64,000 bases of DNA from the NCBI GenBank assembly GCA_947625725.1, contig CANQPI010000006.1:16383-80382 (forward strand). The letters run 5' to 3'. The notes beneath the pieces are model-generated. The model did not search any database. It worked only from the letters and a program-made list of their open reading frames with translations, and was not told the origin of the DNA. Positions 16,643 to 24,388 of this stretch are shown one piece after another; the stretch's first letter is position 1, and every line of letters starts with the position of its first letter. This DNA comes from an uncultured Clostridia bacterium (GTDB taxonomy: Bacteria > Bacillota > Clostridia > Christensenellales > CAG-314). A program made the translations under genes and the position numbers.

Positions 16643-17752
16643 ATGAGGATAGGAATTTTCGGCGGCACTTTCAACCCGCCGCACAACACACACGTTGCAA
16701 TGGCGCGCGAGGCTGTCCGTCAGTTGGGTCTTGACAAATTGACGGTTATTCCGTGCGGGATACCGCCGCACAAGTTTTGCGATTTGGACGCCGCAACGCG
16801 TTTGCGGCTTGCTCATTTGGCGTTCGACGACTTTGCCGAGGTGAGCGACTACGAAATCGTCAAGGGCGGCACAAGTTACACGGTGGAAACGCTCGGGCAT
16901 TTTCGCAAACTCTATCCCCAAGCGGAGATGTATCTCATTATCGGCGGCGACAGTTTTACCAACTTCGACAAGTGGTATCGTCCCGACGAGATCGCGAGTT
17001 TGGCGCGGCTTGCCGTGGCGGATCGCAACCGACAAACTTCCGTTGCGACCATGCGCCGCATTACGTCAAAGTTCAACGCCGACGTCACGTTTTTGCATTT
17101 TGAACCGACAAACGCGTCCTCTACGGAAATTCGGCTCAGATACGAGTTCGGAATGGACAACGGCGACGCGGTACCGCAAGCGGTGGACGACTACATTTTG
17201 AACAACGGTCTGTATTCTTCTCACCGCGCCATGGCGGAAAAATTGCGTCAATATCTCACCCCCGAGCGTTTTATGCACACTTTCTACGTCGTCAAGCGGG
17301 GTTTGGAGTTGGCGACCGACAACCGCGACAAGGCTTTTGTCGCCTGTCTGTTGCACGACGTCGCCAAGTATATCCCCAAGTCCGACTACGCCGAGTACGG
17401 TTTCGAACAGGGCGATCTGCCCGATTCGGTGGTACATTCCTTTTTGGGCGCAAAGGTGGCGCAACGGGATTTCGGCGTGAACGACGCGGAAATTCTGGAC
17501 GCTATCGCCTATCACACGACGGGACGTCCCAACATGACTCAATTGGACAAACTCGTGTATGTCGCGGACAAAACGGAGGACAGCCGACCCTATCCGACGT
17601 CCCACCTCAAAAAGGGCAGTCTGGACGATCAATTTGCGGCGTGTCTTGCGGAAGCGTATCGAATATGTCTGGAACGCCATCACGACAGCGTGTGTCCGCT
17701 TTCCGAGCAAACGTTGGCGTATTACAGTACGGACAAACGAACTCGGGCATAA
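16643..17752 (+). CDS. nadD-yqeK: Fused nicotinate-nucleotide adenylyltransferase NadD / HD-domain hydrolase YqeK
   Basis: A 369-residue two-domain enzyme. Residues about 1-190 are NadD, which makes deamido-NAD from nicotinate mononucleotide and ATP: GGTFNPPHNTH nucleotide motif, IIGGDSFTNFDKW, and ASSTEIR near 165. Residues about 195-369 are YqeK, an HD-domain hydrolase (diadenosine tetraphosphate hydrolase in characterised members): LLHDVAKYI near 236, then VVHSFLGA, and AYHTTGRPNM. In most Bacillota these are neighbouring genes; here they form one chain. rsfS follows, the normal next gene. The transcript appears leaderless. Confidence 0.93.
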   Translation: MRIGIFGGTFNPPHNTHVAMAREAVRQLGLDKLTVIPCGIPPHKFCDLDAATRLRLAHLAFDDFAEVSDYEIVKGGTSYTVETLGHFRKLYPQAEMYLIIGGDSFTNFDKWYRPDEIASLARLAVADRNRQTSVATMRRITSKFNADVTFLHFEPTNASSTEIRLRYEFGMDNGDAVPQAVDDYILNNGLYSSHRAMAEKLRQYLTPERFMHTFYVVKRGLELATDNRDKAFVACLLHDVAKYIPKSDYAEYGFEQGDLPDSVVHSFLGAKVAQRDFGVNDAEILDAIAYHTTGRPNMTQLDKLVYVADKTEDSRPYPTSHLKKGSLDDQFAACLAEAYRICLERHHDSVCPLSEQTLAYYSTDKRTRA

Positions 17753-17794
17753 AATAAATCGCCTGCCGACAAACTAAAAAAACGGAGTATAACT

Positions 17795-18193
17795 ATGACT
17801 ACAAAGACAACAAACGTAACTCAATCCCCGCGCGCCGACGCGTCCGACTCTCGCGAAAAGGTCGAACGCATTTGTCGAATTTTGTCCGACAAACAGGCAA
17901 CCGACGTCAAAATCGTAGAGATCAAGGGTATCAGCGATTTGGGCGACTACTTTGTGATATGCTCGGGTCGCAGCATACCGCAGGTCAAAGCCATTTTCGA
18001 CCATTTGGAAGAACAAATGGAAAAGGAAGGCAATTTTGCCGTAAGAAAGGAGGGCTATTCCGAGGGCAGATGGATAGCGGTGGACTACGGCGACGTGATC
18101 GTGCATATATTTCACAAAGACACGCGCGACGTCTACGGTCTGGACAACCTTTGGAACAACGGTTCCAACGTCACAAATTACAATGCCGATTGA
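17795..18193 (+). CDS. rsfS: Ribosomal silencing factor RsfS
   Basis: A 132-residue RsfS/YbeB protein that binds L14 of the large subunit and blocks subunit joining when nutrients are low. Typical motifs: ATDVKIVEIKGISDLGDYFVI, ERKEGYSEGRWI-type centre (seen as RKEGYSEGRWIAVDYGDVIVHIF), and DVYGLDNLW near the end. The N-terminal 25 residues are a variable polar extension. GGAGTA precedes the ATG. It follows nadD-yqeK as in many Bacillota. Confidence 0.94.
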   Translation: MTTKTTNVTQSPRADASDSREKVERICRILSDKQATDVKIVEIKGISDLGDYFVICSGRSIPQVKAIFDHLEEQMEKEGNFAVRKEGYSEGRWIAVDYGDVIVHIFHKDTRDVYGLDNLWNNGSNVTNYNAD

Positions 18194-18234
18194 GTTGCTT
18201 CGCGACATTTCGAAATGGAAAAAAGGAGAAAAAA

Positions 18235-18480
18235 ATGAATTACAAAACCGACGGAGTTTGCAGCAGAGAAATAAATTTCGACGTAGTTGACGGCAAAGTG
18301 ACAAACGTCAAATTTGTCGGCGGTTGCAACGGAAACACGCAGGGAGTGGCGGCTTTGGTCGAGGGAATGGACGTGCAGGAGGCTATCCGCCGTCTGAAAG
18401 GCATCAGGTGCAATTTCAAAAGCACTTCCTGTCCCGACCAACTTGCGCGCGCCCTCGAACGTTATCTGGCAAATTCCTGA
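18235..18480 (+). CDS. TSCPD-domain small protein
   Basis: An 81-residue protein of the TSCPD family (TIGR03905-type), named for the conserved motif near its C-terminus, seen here as STSCPDQLARAL. It also carries GVCSREINFDV and GGCNGNTQGVAALVEG. Cysteines in both halves suggest metal or iron-sulfur binding, but the function is unknown; related domains occur at the end of some class II ribonucleotide reductases. AAAAGGAGAAAA precedes the ATG. It is probably co-transcribed with rsfS, 41 bases upstream. The ORF track hides it inside the frame starting at 17872. Confidence 0.88.
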   Translation: MNYKTDGVCSREINFDVVDGKVTNVKFVGGCNGNTQGVAALVEGMDVQEAIRRLKGIRCNFKSTSCPDQLARALERYLANS

Positions 18481-18555
18481 CCGAGTAAAAAATGTGCAAA
18501 AACTTGCCGATTGCAAAAAGTTGCAAAGTTTGCGGCAAGCCTGTTTTGTGATCAG

Positions 18556-18894
18556 TCACACAAAGGTAGATTTGTCGAGATTTTTGCCGATGACAGAATC
18601 GACACGTCCGTTTACAAAAACGACTTTTATGCTCCTTACGAGAGTACCGCCGTTTTGTATGCCTTTCCATTGACTTTTCTCCCACTCCGCCACAAGACGG
18701 TCGCCGTTTTCCTCGGTGGTTGTGGCGGCGCAGCCCATTATTTGCAACACCTCATCGACGCTCATGCCCGACTTTATTTTGTCGGCTTTGCGTATAAAGT
18801 CGCTATGACGTTTGCAAACGAAGTATATTATCGTAAAAATAACCGCAAGAGCGATTATACCGCCGACAACGGCGCCGAGAATAGTGTAGTCCAT
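18556..18894 (-). CDS. Single-pass membrane protein with BamE/SmpA-like domain
   Basis: A 112-residue protein: one N-terminal membrane segment (LGAVVGGIIALAVIFTIIYF, about residues 6-26), then a small extracytoplasmic or cytoplasmic domain. The pattern KIKSGMSVDEVLQIMG followed by a beta-rich end (IKVVFVNGRVDSV) is that of the SmpA/OmlA (BamE-like) fold, found in many small Gram-positive proteins of unknown job. It has its own TTGACG/TATAAT promoter at 18923-18952 and a GGAGGC ribosome site. It is transcribed against the surrounding genes. Confidence 0.7.
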   Translation of the reverse strand: MDYTILGAVVGGIIALAVIFTIIYFVCKRHSDFIRKADKIKSGMSVDEVLQIMGCAATTTEENGDRLVAEWEKSQWKGIQNGGTLVRSIKVVFVNGRVDSVIGKNLDKSTFV

Positions 18895-18922
18895 TTCTAC
18901 GCCTCCGTAGTAAAGTGTAATA

Positions 18923-18952
18923 ATTATACAATAAACCGACGCATAGCGTCAA
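18923..18952 (-). promoter_or_regulatory. Promoter of the BamE-like gene
   Basis: Read on the minus strand: TTGACG, 18-bp spacer, TATAAT, then GGAGGC before the ATG at 18894. Confidence 0.75.
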
Positions 18953-19054
18953 GTTGTGCTTGCGTTAAAATGGAAACATCCAAATCGGCTCATTCGGGCG
19001 GCGACGCCGCGTTTATCAACGGACAAATTTCCACAATTTTGTCCCGTTCGGAAC

Positions 19055-19078
19055 AATGCGAGGTTTCCTCGCATTTTG
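19055..19078 (+). terminator. Orphan terminator-like hairpin
   Basis: AATGCGAGG pairs perfectly with CCTCGCATT around TTT, followed by TTTG. No gene on the plus strand obviously needs it; it may end a short unannotated transcript or block antisense read-through. Confidence 0.45.
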
Positions 19079-19149
19079 TTTTGCCCCGACAATTATCTTT
19101 TCGAAGTCGGAGCGATTGAATTTTATATATTTATGAATGTCATTATGTG

Positions 19150-19178
19150 TTTACAAAAAAATTCGTATGTGCTAAAAT
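19150..19178 (+). promoter_or_regulatory. Promoter of the sua5 leader
   Basis: TTTACA (19150-19155), 17-bp spacer, TAAAAT (19173-19178). Expected start is near 19185, giving a leader of about 118 bases before the sua5 start. Confidence 0.7.
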
Positions 19179-19184
19179 AACAAT

Positions 19185-19302
19185 GTATTGCCAAGTGAAC
19201 AAGTTTCACGTACACCGTCTTTGACGGAGTAAAGCCGATCCGCTGCGCTAGCGGTGAGCGGATGGGCGGCGGCGATCAGTACATTCACCGACAAAAAGAA
19301 CT
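19185..19302 (+). promoter_or_regulatory. Structured 5' leader of sua5, candidate cis-regulatory RNA
   Basis: Three hairpins can be drawn: GTGAA/TTCAC (19195-19209), CCGTC-TTT-GACGG (19215-19227), and an 11-position helix with one mismatch, GCC-ATCCGCT against AGCGGAT-GGC (19234-19267). The first GTGAA can instead pair with a second TTCAC at 19284-19288, which would close a three-way junction over the other two hairpins near the start codon. Two exclusive pairings suggest a switch. It does not match a riboswitch class I can name. Confidence 0.45.
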
Positions 19303-20313
19303 TTGAACACAAGATATTTGCAATTTAATCAACACGATTTAACTTTGGCGGGAGAGATGATCCGCTCGGGAGAATTGGTGGCTTTCCCCACCGAAACGGT
19401 GTACGGATTGGGCGCAAACGCTCTCGACGTCGCCGCGGTAAAAAAAACTTACGCCGCCAAAGGTCGCCCCGTTGACAACCCTCTGATCGTACACGTCTAC
19501 GACAAGGCGCAAATTTACGATCTGGCAAGCGAAGTCAACGATTTTGCGGCAAAAGTGATCGAACGACTCATGCCCGCGCCGATAACGATCGTTCTACCCA
19601 AAAAGGACGTCGTCAGCGGCGTCGTGACGGCGGGATTGCCCAGCGTAGCCGTGCGTATGCCCCTTTCCGACGAGGCAAGGCGGTTTTTGAAAGCGGCGCG
19701 CGTCCCCGTCAGCGCGCCCAGCGCAAACATCAGCGGACGGCCCAGCCCCACAACGTGGCAACGGGTCGCCGACGATATGGACGGTCGCATTGCGGCGGTT
19801 TTGTGCGGCGCGCCGTGTCAGGTGGGTATCGAATCCACCGTGTTGGATCTATCCCGCGACGAGCCGATAATTTTGCGACCGGGCGCGGTTTCCGAACAAC
19901 GTTTGTCGCAATTGTTGGGCGTGCCTGTCGGTATTCTCAAAGATCCCTCTTCCAAAGTAAACAGTCCCGGCGTGCGCTACAAGCACTACGCTCCGAGCGT
20001 ACCCATGGTTTTGGAATTGGACGACGACTACGACAAACTGTGCGACTTTTACGACAAAAAGGCGGCGGCGGGGCTCAATCCCGTACTTTGGGCGCGCGAT
20101 CCTGCGCGTTTCGGGCAACGTCACGCGGTAGATATGGGCGCAAACGACCTCGAAGCGGCGGCAAACCTCTACGAAACAATGCGACTGTTGGAAAAACAGT
20201 ACGGTTTTATCATCGCTTGTTTTTGCTGGACAAAAAATTCGCCCTACGACGGAAGCGCAAGTCAAGGCGTTTTGGACAGGCTTATGCGCGCTTGCGGACA
20301 TAACGTCATCTAG
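19303..20313 (+). CDS. ywlC: Threonylcarbamoyl-AMP synthase Sua5/YwlC
   Basis: A 336-residue enzyme making threonylcarbamoyl-AMP from threonine, bicarbonate and ATP for tRNA t6A37. The catalytic YrdC domain (about 1-200) shows GELVAFPTETVYGLGANA, KGRPVDNPLIVH, PSANISGRPSPT and ILRPGAVSE; the C-terminal Sua5 domain follows the linker SPGVRYKHYAP. The length fits the two-domain Sua5 type rather than the short TsaC type. The start is TTG 19303 with only a weak AAAAAGAA upstream; the folded leader before it may control initiation. The product feeds MtaB encoded at 9837. rpiB follows eight bases later. Confidence 0.93.
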   Translation: MNTRYLQFNQHDLTLAGEMIRSGELVAFPTETVYGLGANALDVAAVKKTYAAKGRPVDNPLIVHVYDKAQIYDLASEVNDFAAKVIERLMPAPITIVLPKKDVVSGVVTAGLPSVAVRMPLSDEARRFLKAARVPVSAPSANISGRPSPTTWQRVADDMDGRIAAVLCGAPCQVGIESTVLDLSRDEPIILRPGAVSEQRLSQLLGVPVGILKDPSSKVNSPGVRYKHYAPSVPMVLELDDDYDKLCDFYDKKAAAGLNPVLWARDPARFGQRHAVDMGANDLEAAANLYETMRLLEKQYGFIIACFCWTKNSPYDGSASQGVLDRLMRACGHNVI

Positions 20314-20321
20314 GAGAAATC

Positions 20322-20771
20322 ATGAAATTTTCATCAAACAAGGCGCAGGTCGCCCTTGCCTGCGATCACGGCGGCTATCAACTCAAAACCGGAATTTCCG
20401 ACTACCTTGCAAGTCAAGGCTACGCCGTGCGCGACTTCGGCACAAATTCGGAGGATAGTTGCGACTATCCCGATTTCGCACGCCCCGCGGCGGAGTCCGT
20501 GGCAACGGGCGAATGTGCTTGGGGCATTGTCGTATGCACAACGGGCATCGGCGTAAGCATGGTGGCGAACAAGGTGCGCGGAGTACGTTGCGCGTTATGC
20601 GTAAACGCCGATATGGCGCGTATGACTCGCGCTCACAACAACGCCAACATGATCGCGCTCGGGCAAAAGTACGTCGATTTCGACACGGCTAAGGAAATTA
20701 TTCGCGAGTTTGTCAACACGGAATTCGAGGGCGGCAAGCACGAACGCCGCGTCAACAAAATAGAACAGTAA
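20322..20771 (+). CDS. rpiB: Ribose-5-phosphate isomerase B
   Basis: A 149-residue RpiB/LacAB-family sugar isomerase interconverting ribose 5-phosphate and ribulose 5-phosphate. Typical pattern: ALACDHGGYQLK at the start, GTNSEDSCDYPDFA, then CTTGIGVSMVANKVRGVRCAL with the active-site Cys, and NNANMIALGQKYV. Length is normal. GGAGAAATC precedes the ATG eight bases after sua5. The V-ATPase operon starts 15 bases after its stop, so all may be one transcript. Confidence 0.94.
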   Translation: MKFSSNKAQVALACDHGGYQLKTGISDYLASQGYAVRDFGTNSEDSCDYPDFARPAAESVATGECAWGIVVCTTGIGVSMVANKVRGVRCALCVNADMARMTRAHNNANMIALGQKYVDFDTAKEIIREFVNTEFEGGKHERRVNKIEQ

Positions 20772-20786
20772 TTTGCGGGAGAAAAA

Positions 20787-21092
20787 ATGGTAGAAGAAGT
20801 TGTCAATTCGATACTTGCAGCGGAGGACGAAGCCAAACGTCGCGTAGAGGCGGCGCAGGCAAAGGCTGCGGAAACGGTCGCTTGCGCCGAGGCGGAAGCG
20901 GATCGGATACGTCGCGACGCTCAGTCGGAAAACAAAAAATATCAACAGGAACGTCTTGCCCGCGCCGAGGAGCAAATCGCTTTGGAAGCGCAACGGTTGC
21001 TTGCCGAACGCAACGCTCGGACCGAGGACGAGATCTCCGAGTTGCGGCAAAACGTAGACGGCGCGGTAAAGTTCATTTTGGAGTCGTTGTAA
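20787..21092 (+). CDS. V-type ATPase peripheral-stalk subunit (G/H-like)
   Basis: A 101-residue, almost entirely coiled-coil protein rich in Ala, Glu, Arg and Gln (AEEQIALEAQRLLAERNARTED). By position (first gene before subunit I) and composition it is the short stalk partner of subunit E, called ntpF in Enterococcus hirae and AtpH or subunit G in other systems. It would tie the catalytic head to the membrane stator. GGGAGAAAAAA precedes the ATG; subunit I starts one base after its stop codon. Confidence 0.8.
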   Translation: MVEEVVNSILAAEDEAKRRVEAAQAKAAETVACAEAEADRIRRDAQSENKKYQQERLARAEEQIALEAQRLLAERNARTEDEISELRQNVDGAVKFILESL

Positions 21093-21093
21093 C

Positions 21094-23163
21094 ATGGCAA
21101 TCGTCAAGATGAAAAGGCTTTCTCTTTTGGCTCTCAACGCCGACAGAGAAAAAATATACGACGCCTTGGTGCGTTGCGGGAGCGTTCAACTCAAACGCAG
21201 CGCGGATATCGACAGTTTTGCGGACGTGGACAGATCCGCCGCTCGCGAACAGGCGTTGGAGGACGTTGCGCGCGTGGAGGATACGGTGCGTTATGTCACC
21301 GAAATGACGGAAACTCACAACGCCTCTCACAAAAGCAAGGACGAGCGTATCAAGCCGACCAAAAACAGTTTTGCCCGCCCCAAAACGGAAGTGGACTACG
21401 ACTATTTGTTGGGGTTCGACCAACATGTCCCCGCGTTGGAAAAATCTCTCGGCGAGGTTGCCGATCTCAAAAACGAACTTGCTTCTCTTGCGGCGCAACG
21501 CAGTCAAAAGCAAGCCGAGTGGCAAAATCTGCAATTGCTCAAAGATCTCACTCATCCGACGTCTTGGTATCGCAACACGGCAAACGCCGTCGTTCAGTTG
21601 TCGCAGTTGCCCTCGTCGGAGGCGGCAAATTTGCAAAAACTCGCGTCGGAATTCGAAACCGTCGTCTTGGAAATTGTCGGCGCATATCAAAACACGACGT
21701 TGGTCGTAGTTGTTTTGCACAACAGCGACAAGGCGTTTTTCGAACGTGCGAGCGCGCTCGGTCTGGTCAAGTGCGCCACGGCAACGACCGTTTTGCCCGC
21801 GGAGGAGATCGAGTCGTTGCAAAGGCAGATCGCCGCTATCGACGACAAGATTTCCCGCGACGTTTCGGCGGTCGCTTTCTATGCGGAGGAAATTCCGCAG
21901 TGGAAAATCTACGTCGATTGGTTGTTGCTCAAAGAAAAGAAACTCGCCGCCGACGGAGATATTCGGCAATCGGCTTCTACGTTCGTGTTGGAAGCGTTCT
22001 ATCCCGCCGAAAAGGAATCCGTCGTCCAACAGGCTATCGATTCCGTTACCGACTGCGCGGTGACGACCTTTTACGAAATAGGCGAGGAGGAATTTGCTCC
22101 CACGCTCACGCGCAACAACAAGTTCGTCGCTCCCTTCGAAACGATAACAAACTCCTATTCCGTACCCGACTACCACGAGGTAGATCCCAACCCCGTCATG
22201 TCCGTATTTTACTTTGTGATCTTCGGACTGATGGTCGCGGACGTCGGCTACGGCGCGGTGCTTGCGGCGTTGGGACTTGCCGTTACGTTCCTTATCAAGC
22301 AAAAGACGGGACTCAAAGTAATGTTGCAGATGTTCGGTATTTGCGGCGTTTCGGCTATAATCGTGGGCGTGCTGTTCGGCAGTGTGTTCGGCTACACGTT
22401 TTGGGACAAAATTTTCCCCGACGCGACGCACCCTCTGCACAACGGCATAATCCCCAACCCCGCCGACTACCCGATGGTAATGATGATACTCAGTTTGCTG
22501 TTCGGCGTGATACACATAGCGGCGGGAGTGGGCTGCAAAATGGCTGTCAAGATCAAGCATAAACAATATTTGTCCGCCTGGCTGACGGACTTCCCCTGGA
22601 TAATAGTGTTTGCGTGTTTTGTGTTGGCGATTTTCAACTCCGCGCTGGATATGGCGGACTACGCCCCCTACGACGCACTTCGACTGCCAAACATCGTTTC
22701 GCAAGTAAGTTTGTACGTGTGCCTTGCCGCGCTTGCCGTCGCGTTGGTGTGCGCGGGACTTGGTACCAAAGGCTTTTTCGGCAAGGTCATCAAGAGTTTC
22801 GGCAGCGCGTACGGTATCATCAACTATTTCAGCGACGTCATGAGTTACATTCGCGTGTTCGGACTTATGCTCAGTTCGGCGATAATGGCAACGACCATCA
22901 ACACGTTGAGCGGCATGATCTCGGGCAACGGCGGCGTAGGTTACGTGTTGGCGGCAGTAGTGTTGGTGTTCGCTCACTTGTTCAATTTGGTAATGGGCAT
23001 ACTGAGCGTTTACATTCACAACGGCAGATTACAGTATGTGGAGTTCTTCGGCAAATTTTATACGGGCGACGGACAGGCGTTTGTTCCTTTCGGAAGCGAC
23101 ACGCGCTACACGTTGCTCGTTGACGGCGACAGTTTTCCGAACGGCAGTTCGGCTGTAAAATAA
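21094..23163 (+). CDS. ntpI: V-type ATPase subunit I (membrane stator)
   Basis: A 689-residue stator subunit, equivalent to eukaryotic subunit a. The N-terminal cytoplasmic half (about 1-340) is coiled-coil rich (VKMKRLSLLALNADREKI start is typical). The C-terminal half has about seven membrane segments, beginning FYFVIFGLMVADVGYGAVLAAL near 370 and including FLIKQKTGLK and YIRVFGLMLSSAIMATT, where the conserved Arg faces the rotor carboxylate. Length is normal (650-700). It follows the stalk gene without a gap and precedes the proteolipid. Confidence 0.95.
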   Translation: MAIVKMKRLSLLALNADREKIYDALVRCGSVQLKRSADIDSFADVDRSAAREQALEDVARVEDTVRYVTEMTETHNASHKSKDERIKPTKNSFARPKTEVDYDYLLGFDQHVPALEKSLGEVADLKNELASLAAQRSQKQAEWQNLQLLKDLTHPTSWYRNTANAVVQLSQLPSSEAANLQKLASEFETVVLEIVGAYQNTTLVVVVLHNSDKAFFERASALGLVKCATATTVLPAEEIESLQRQIAAIDDKISRDVSAVAFYAEEIPQWKIYVDWLLLKEKKLAADGDIRQSASTFVLEAFYPAEKESVVQQAIDSVTDCAVTTFYEIGEEEFAPTLTRNNKFVAPFETITNSYSVPDYHEVDPNPVMSVFYFVIFGLMVADVGYGAVLAALGLAVTFLIKQKTGLKVMLQMFGICGVSAIIVGVLFGSVFGYTFWDKIFPDATHPLHNGIIPNPADYPMVMMILSLLFGVIHIAAGVGCKMAVKIKHKQYLSAWLTDFPWIIVFACFVLAIFNSALDMADYAPYDALRLPNIVSQVSLYVCLAALAVALVCAGLGTKGFFGKVIKSFGSAYGIINYFSDVMSYIRVFGLMLSSAIMATTINTLSGMISGNGGVGYVLAAVVLVFAHLFNLVMGILSVYIHNGRLQYVEFFGKFYTGDGQAFVPFGSDTRYTLLVDGDSFPNGSSAVK

Positions 23164-23200
23164 TTATCAAAAAAAAATCCTAAACGGAGGAAAAACAAAA

Positions 23201-23788
23201 ATGACAGGACTAACAATAGGCATTATCGGTCTTGCGCTTACCGTGTTGTTGTGCGGTATCGGTTCCGGCTTGGGACTTCGCTTTACCGGCAAAGCCGCGG
23301 CGGGCGTACTCAGCGAAGATCCGAGCAAATTCAGCAAGGTTATCGTGCTTTCGCTTTTGCCCGCAACGCAGGGTATTTACGGCTTTTTGATCGCGATTTT
23401 GGGCGCGAACACGTTGCCCACCGTCGCCAATTTGACGGCAGCGGGCATTACGCTCGGAACCAACGACGCGATACTTGCGCAACAGATCAACGCGCAGGGT
23501 TGGTACGTGTTCGCTGCTTGCCTTCCCATGATGATCGGCGGCATGGTTTCGGCGATTTTGCAAGGAAGCAGCGCGGCGACGACCATAGTAGCGGTGGGCA
23601 AAAAGAGCGAGATCGCGGCAAAATCCATTATCTTCCCCGCAATGATCGAGTTCTACGCATTGCTCGGTTTGGTGGCGTCCATTTTGATGTTCAACTACAT
23701 TCCCGTCAGCGAAATCGGCAACATCACGGTTCGCCCCGAGGTAGTCGAGCCTGCGGCGGCGTTTGTGCGCACTTTACTCGGCGCATAA
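23201..23788 (+). CDS. ntpK: V-type ATPase proteolipid subunit K
   Basis: A 195-residue rotor-ring subunit with four membrane segments made from a duplicated hairpin. The first copy has LPATQGIYGF with Gln where the second has the ion-binding Glu (FPAMIEFYALLG). This T-Q...E set, with a further Gln in the third segment (ILQGSSAATT), mirrors the Na+ ligands Thr64, Gln65, Gln110 and Glu139 of Enterococcus hirae NtpK, so sodium coupling is likely (inference). It is about 35 residues longer than NtpK: the loop between helices 2 and 3 is extended and a hydrophilic tail follows the last helix. GGAGGAAAAAC precedes the ATG. Confidence 0.92.
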   Translation: MTGLTIGIIGLALTVLLCGIGSGLGLRFTGKAAAGVLSEDPSKFSKVIVLSLLPATQGIYGFLIAILGANTLPTVANLTAAGITLGTNDAILAQQINAQGWYVFAACLPMMIGGMVSAILQGSSAATTIVAVGKKSEIAAKSIIFPAMIEFYALLGLVASILMFNYIPVSEIGNITVRPEVVEPAAAFVRTLLGA

Positions 23789-23806
23789 CAATTGTTTGAG
23801 GACAAA

Positions 23807-24388
23807 ATGAACGGCAAGGAAAACATTATCAACAAAATACTGTCCGACGCCGACGAAACTTGCTCCAAGATCATTGCCGAAGCGGAGTCGCAAGCCGCCC
23901 AAACGGTTCAAGCCGCGAGAGAAAACGCAAAGCGCGAGCGCGCGGAATCGGACGCCCGTATCGAGCAAACCGTAGCCGAACGCCGTCGCAACGCTTTGGC
24001 TAACGCCGAACTTGCCGCCAAGAGATATCTTTTGGAGGCGAAACAGCGTTTGGTCGCGCTTTGCTACGACAAGGCGTACAACGCGCTCGTATCCATGAAC
24101 GCCCAAGACAGATTGGATCTGATCGGCGAGTTGTTGACCAAGTATGCCGAGGACGGCGAAACGGTCTACATAACTCAATCGGACGCTCAAACCGTTACCG
24201 AGCAGTGGCTTCGCGGGTTCGAAAAACATCTTCGCCTTGGCAACAGATACATACGCGCCGACGGCGGCGTGGTGCTGGAAGGAGCAGGTTACGAAAAAGA
24301 CCTTACCTTTGCCAGCGTAATGCGCTACGTCAAGGAGCAAACCGAGGCGGTTGTGGCTACAAAATTGGGAGTACGCAATGAGCAGTGA
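23807..24388 (+). CDS. ntpE: V-type ATPase subunit E
   Basis: A 193-residue peripheral-stalk subunit: N-terminal coiled coil (about 1-95, ADETCSKIIAEAESQAAQTV) and a globular C-terminal domain with the family's GGVVLEG turn (RADGGVVLEGAGYEKD). The ORF track starts at a TTG (23792); ATG 23807 with GAGGACAAA upstream is preferred. It overlaps the start of subunit C by 11 bases. Confidence 0.92.
   Translation: MNGKENIINKILSDADETCSKIIAEAESQAAQTVQAARENAKRERAESDARIEQTVAERRRNALANAELAAKRYLLEAKQRLVALCYDKAYNALVSMNAQDRLDLIGELLTKYAEDGETVYITQSDAQTVTEQWLRGFEKHLRLGNRYIRADGGVVLEGAGYEKDLTFASVMRYVKEQTEAVVATKLGVRNEQ

Noticed and set aside
18956-19117. 49-codon plus-strand ORF between the BamE-like gene and sua5
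   Set aside because: No ribosome site, no family pattern, and it contains the terminator-like hairpin at 19055.
19185-19302. c-di-GMP-I riboswitch upstream of sua5
   Set aside because: CACG.ACA and AAAGCC resemble parts of the GEMM motif, but the GAAA tetraloop, its receptor and the spacing are missing.
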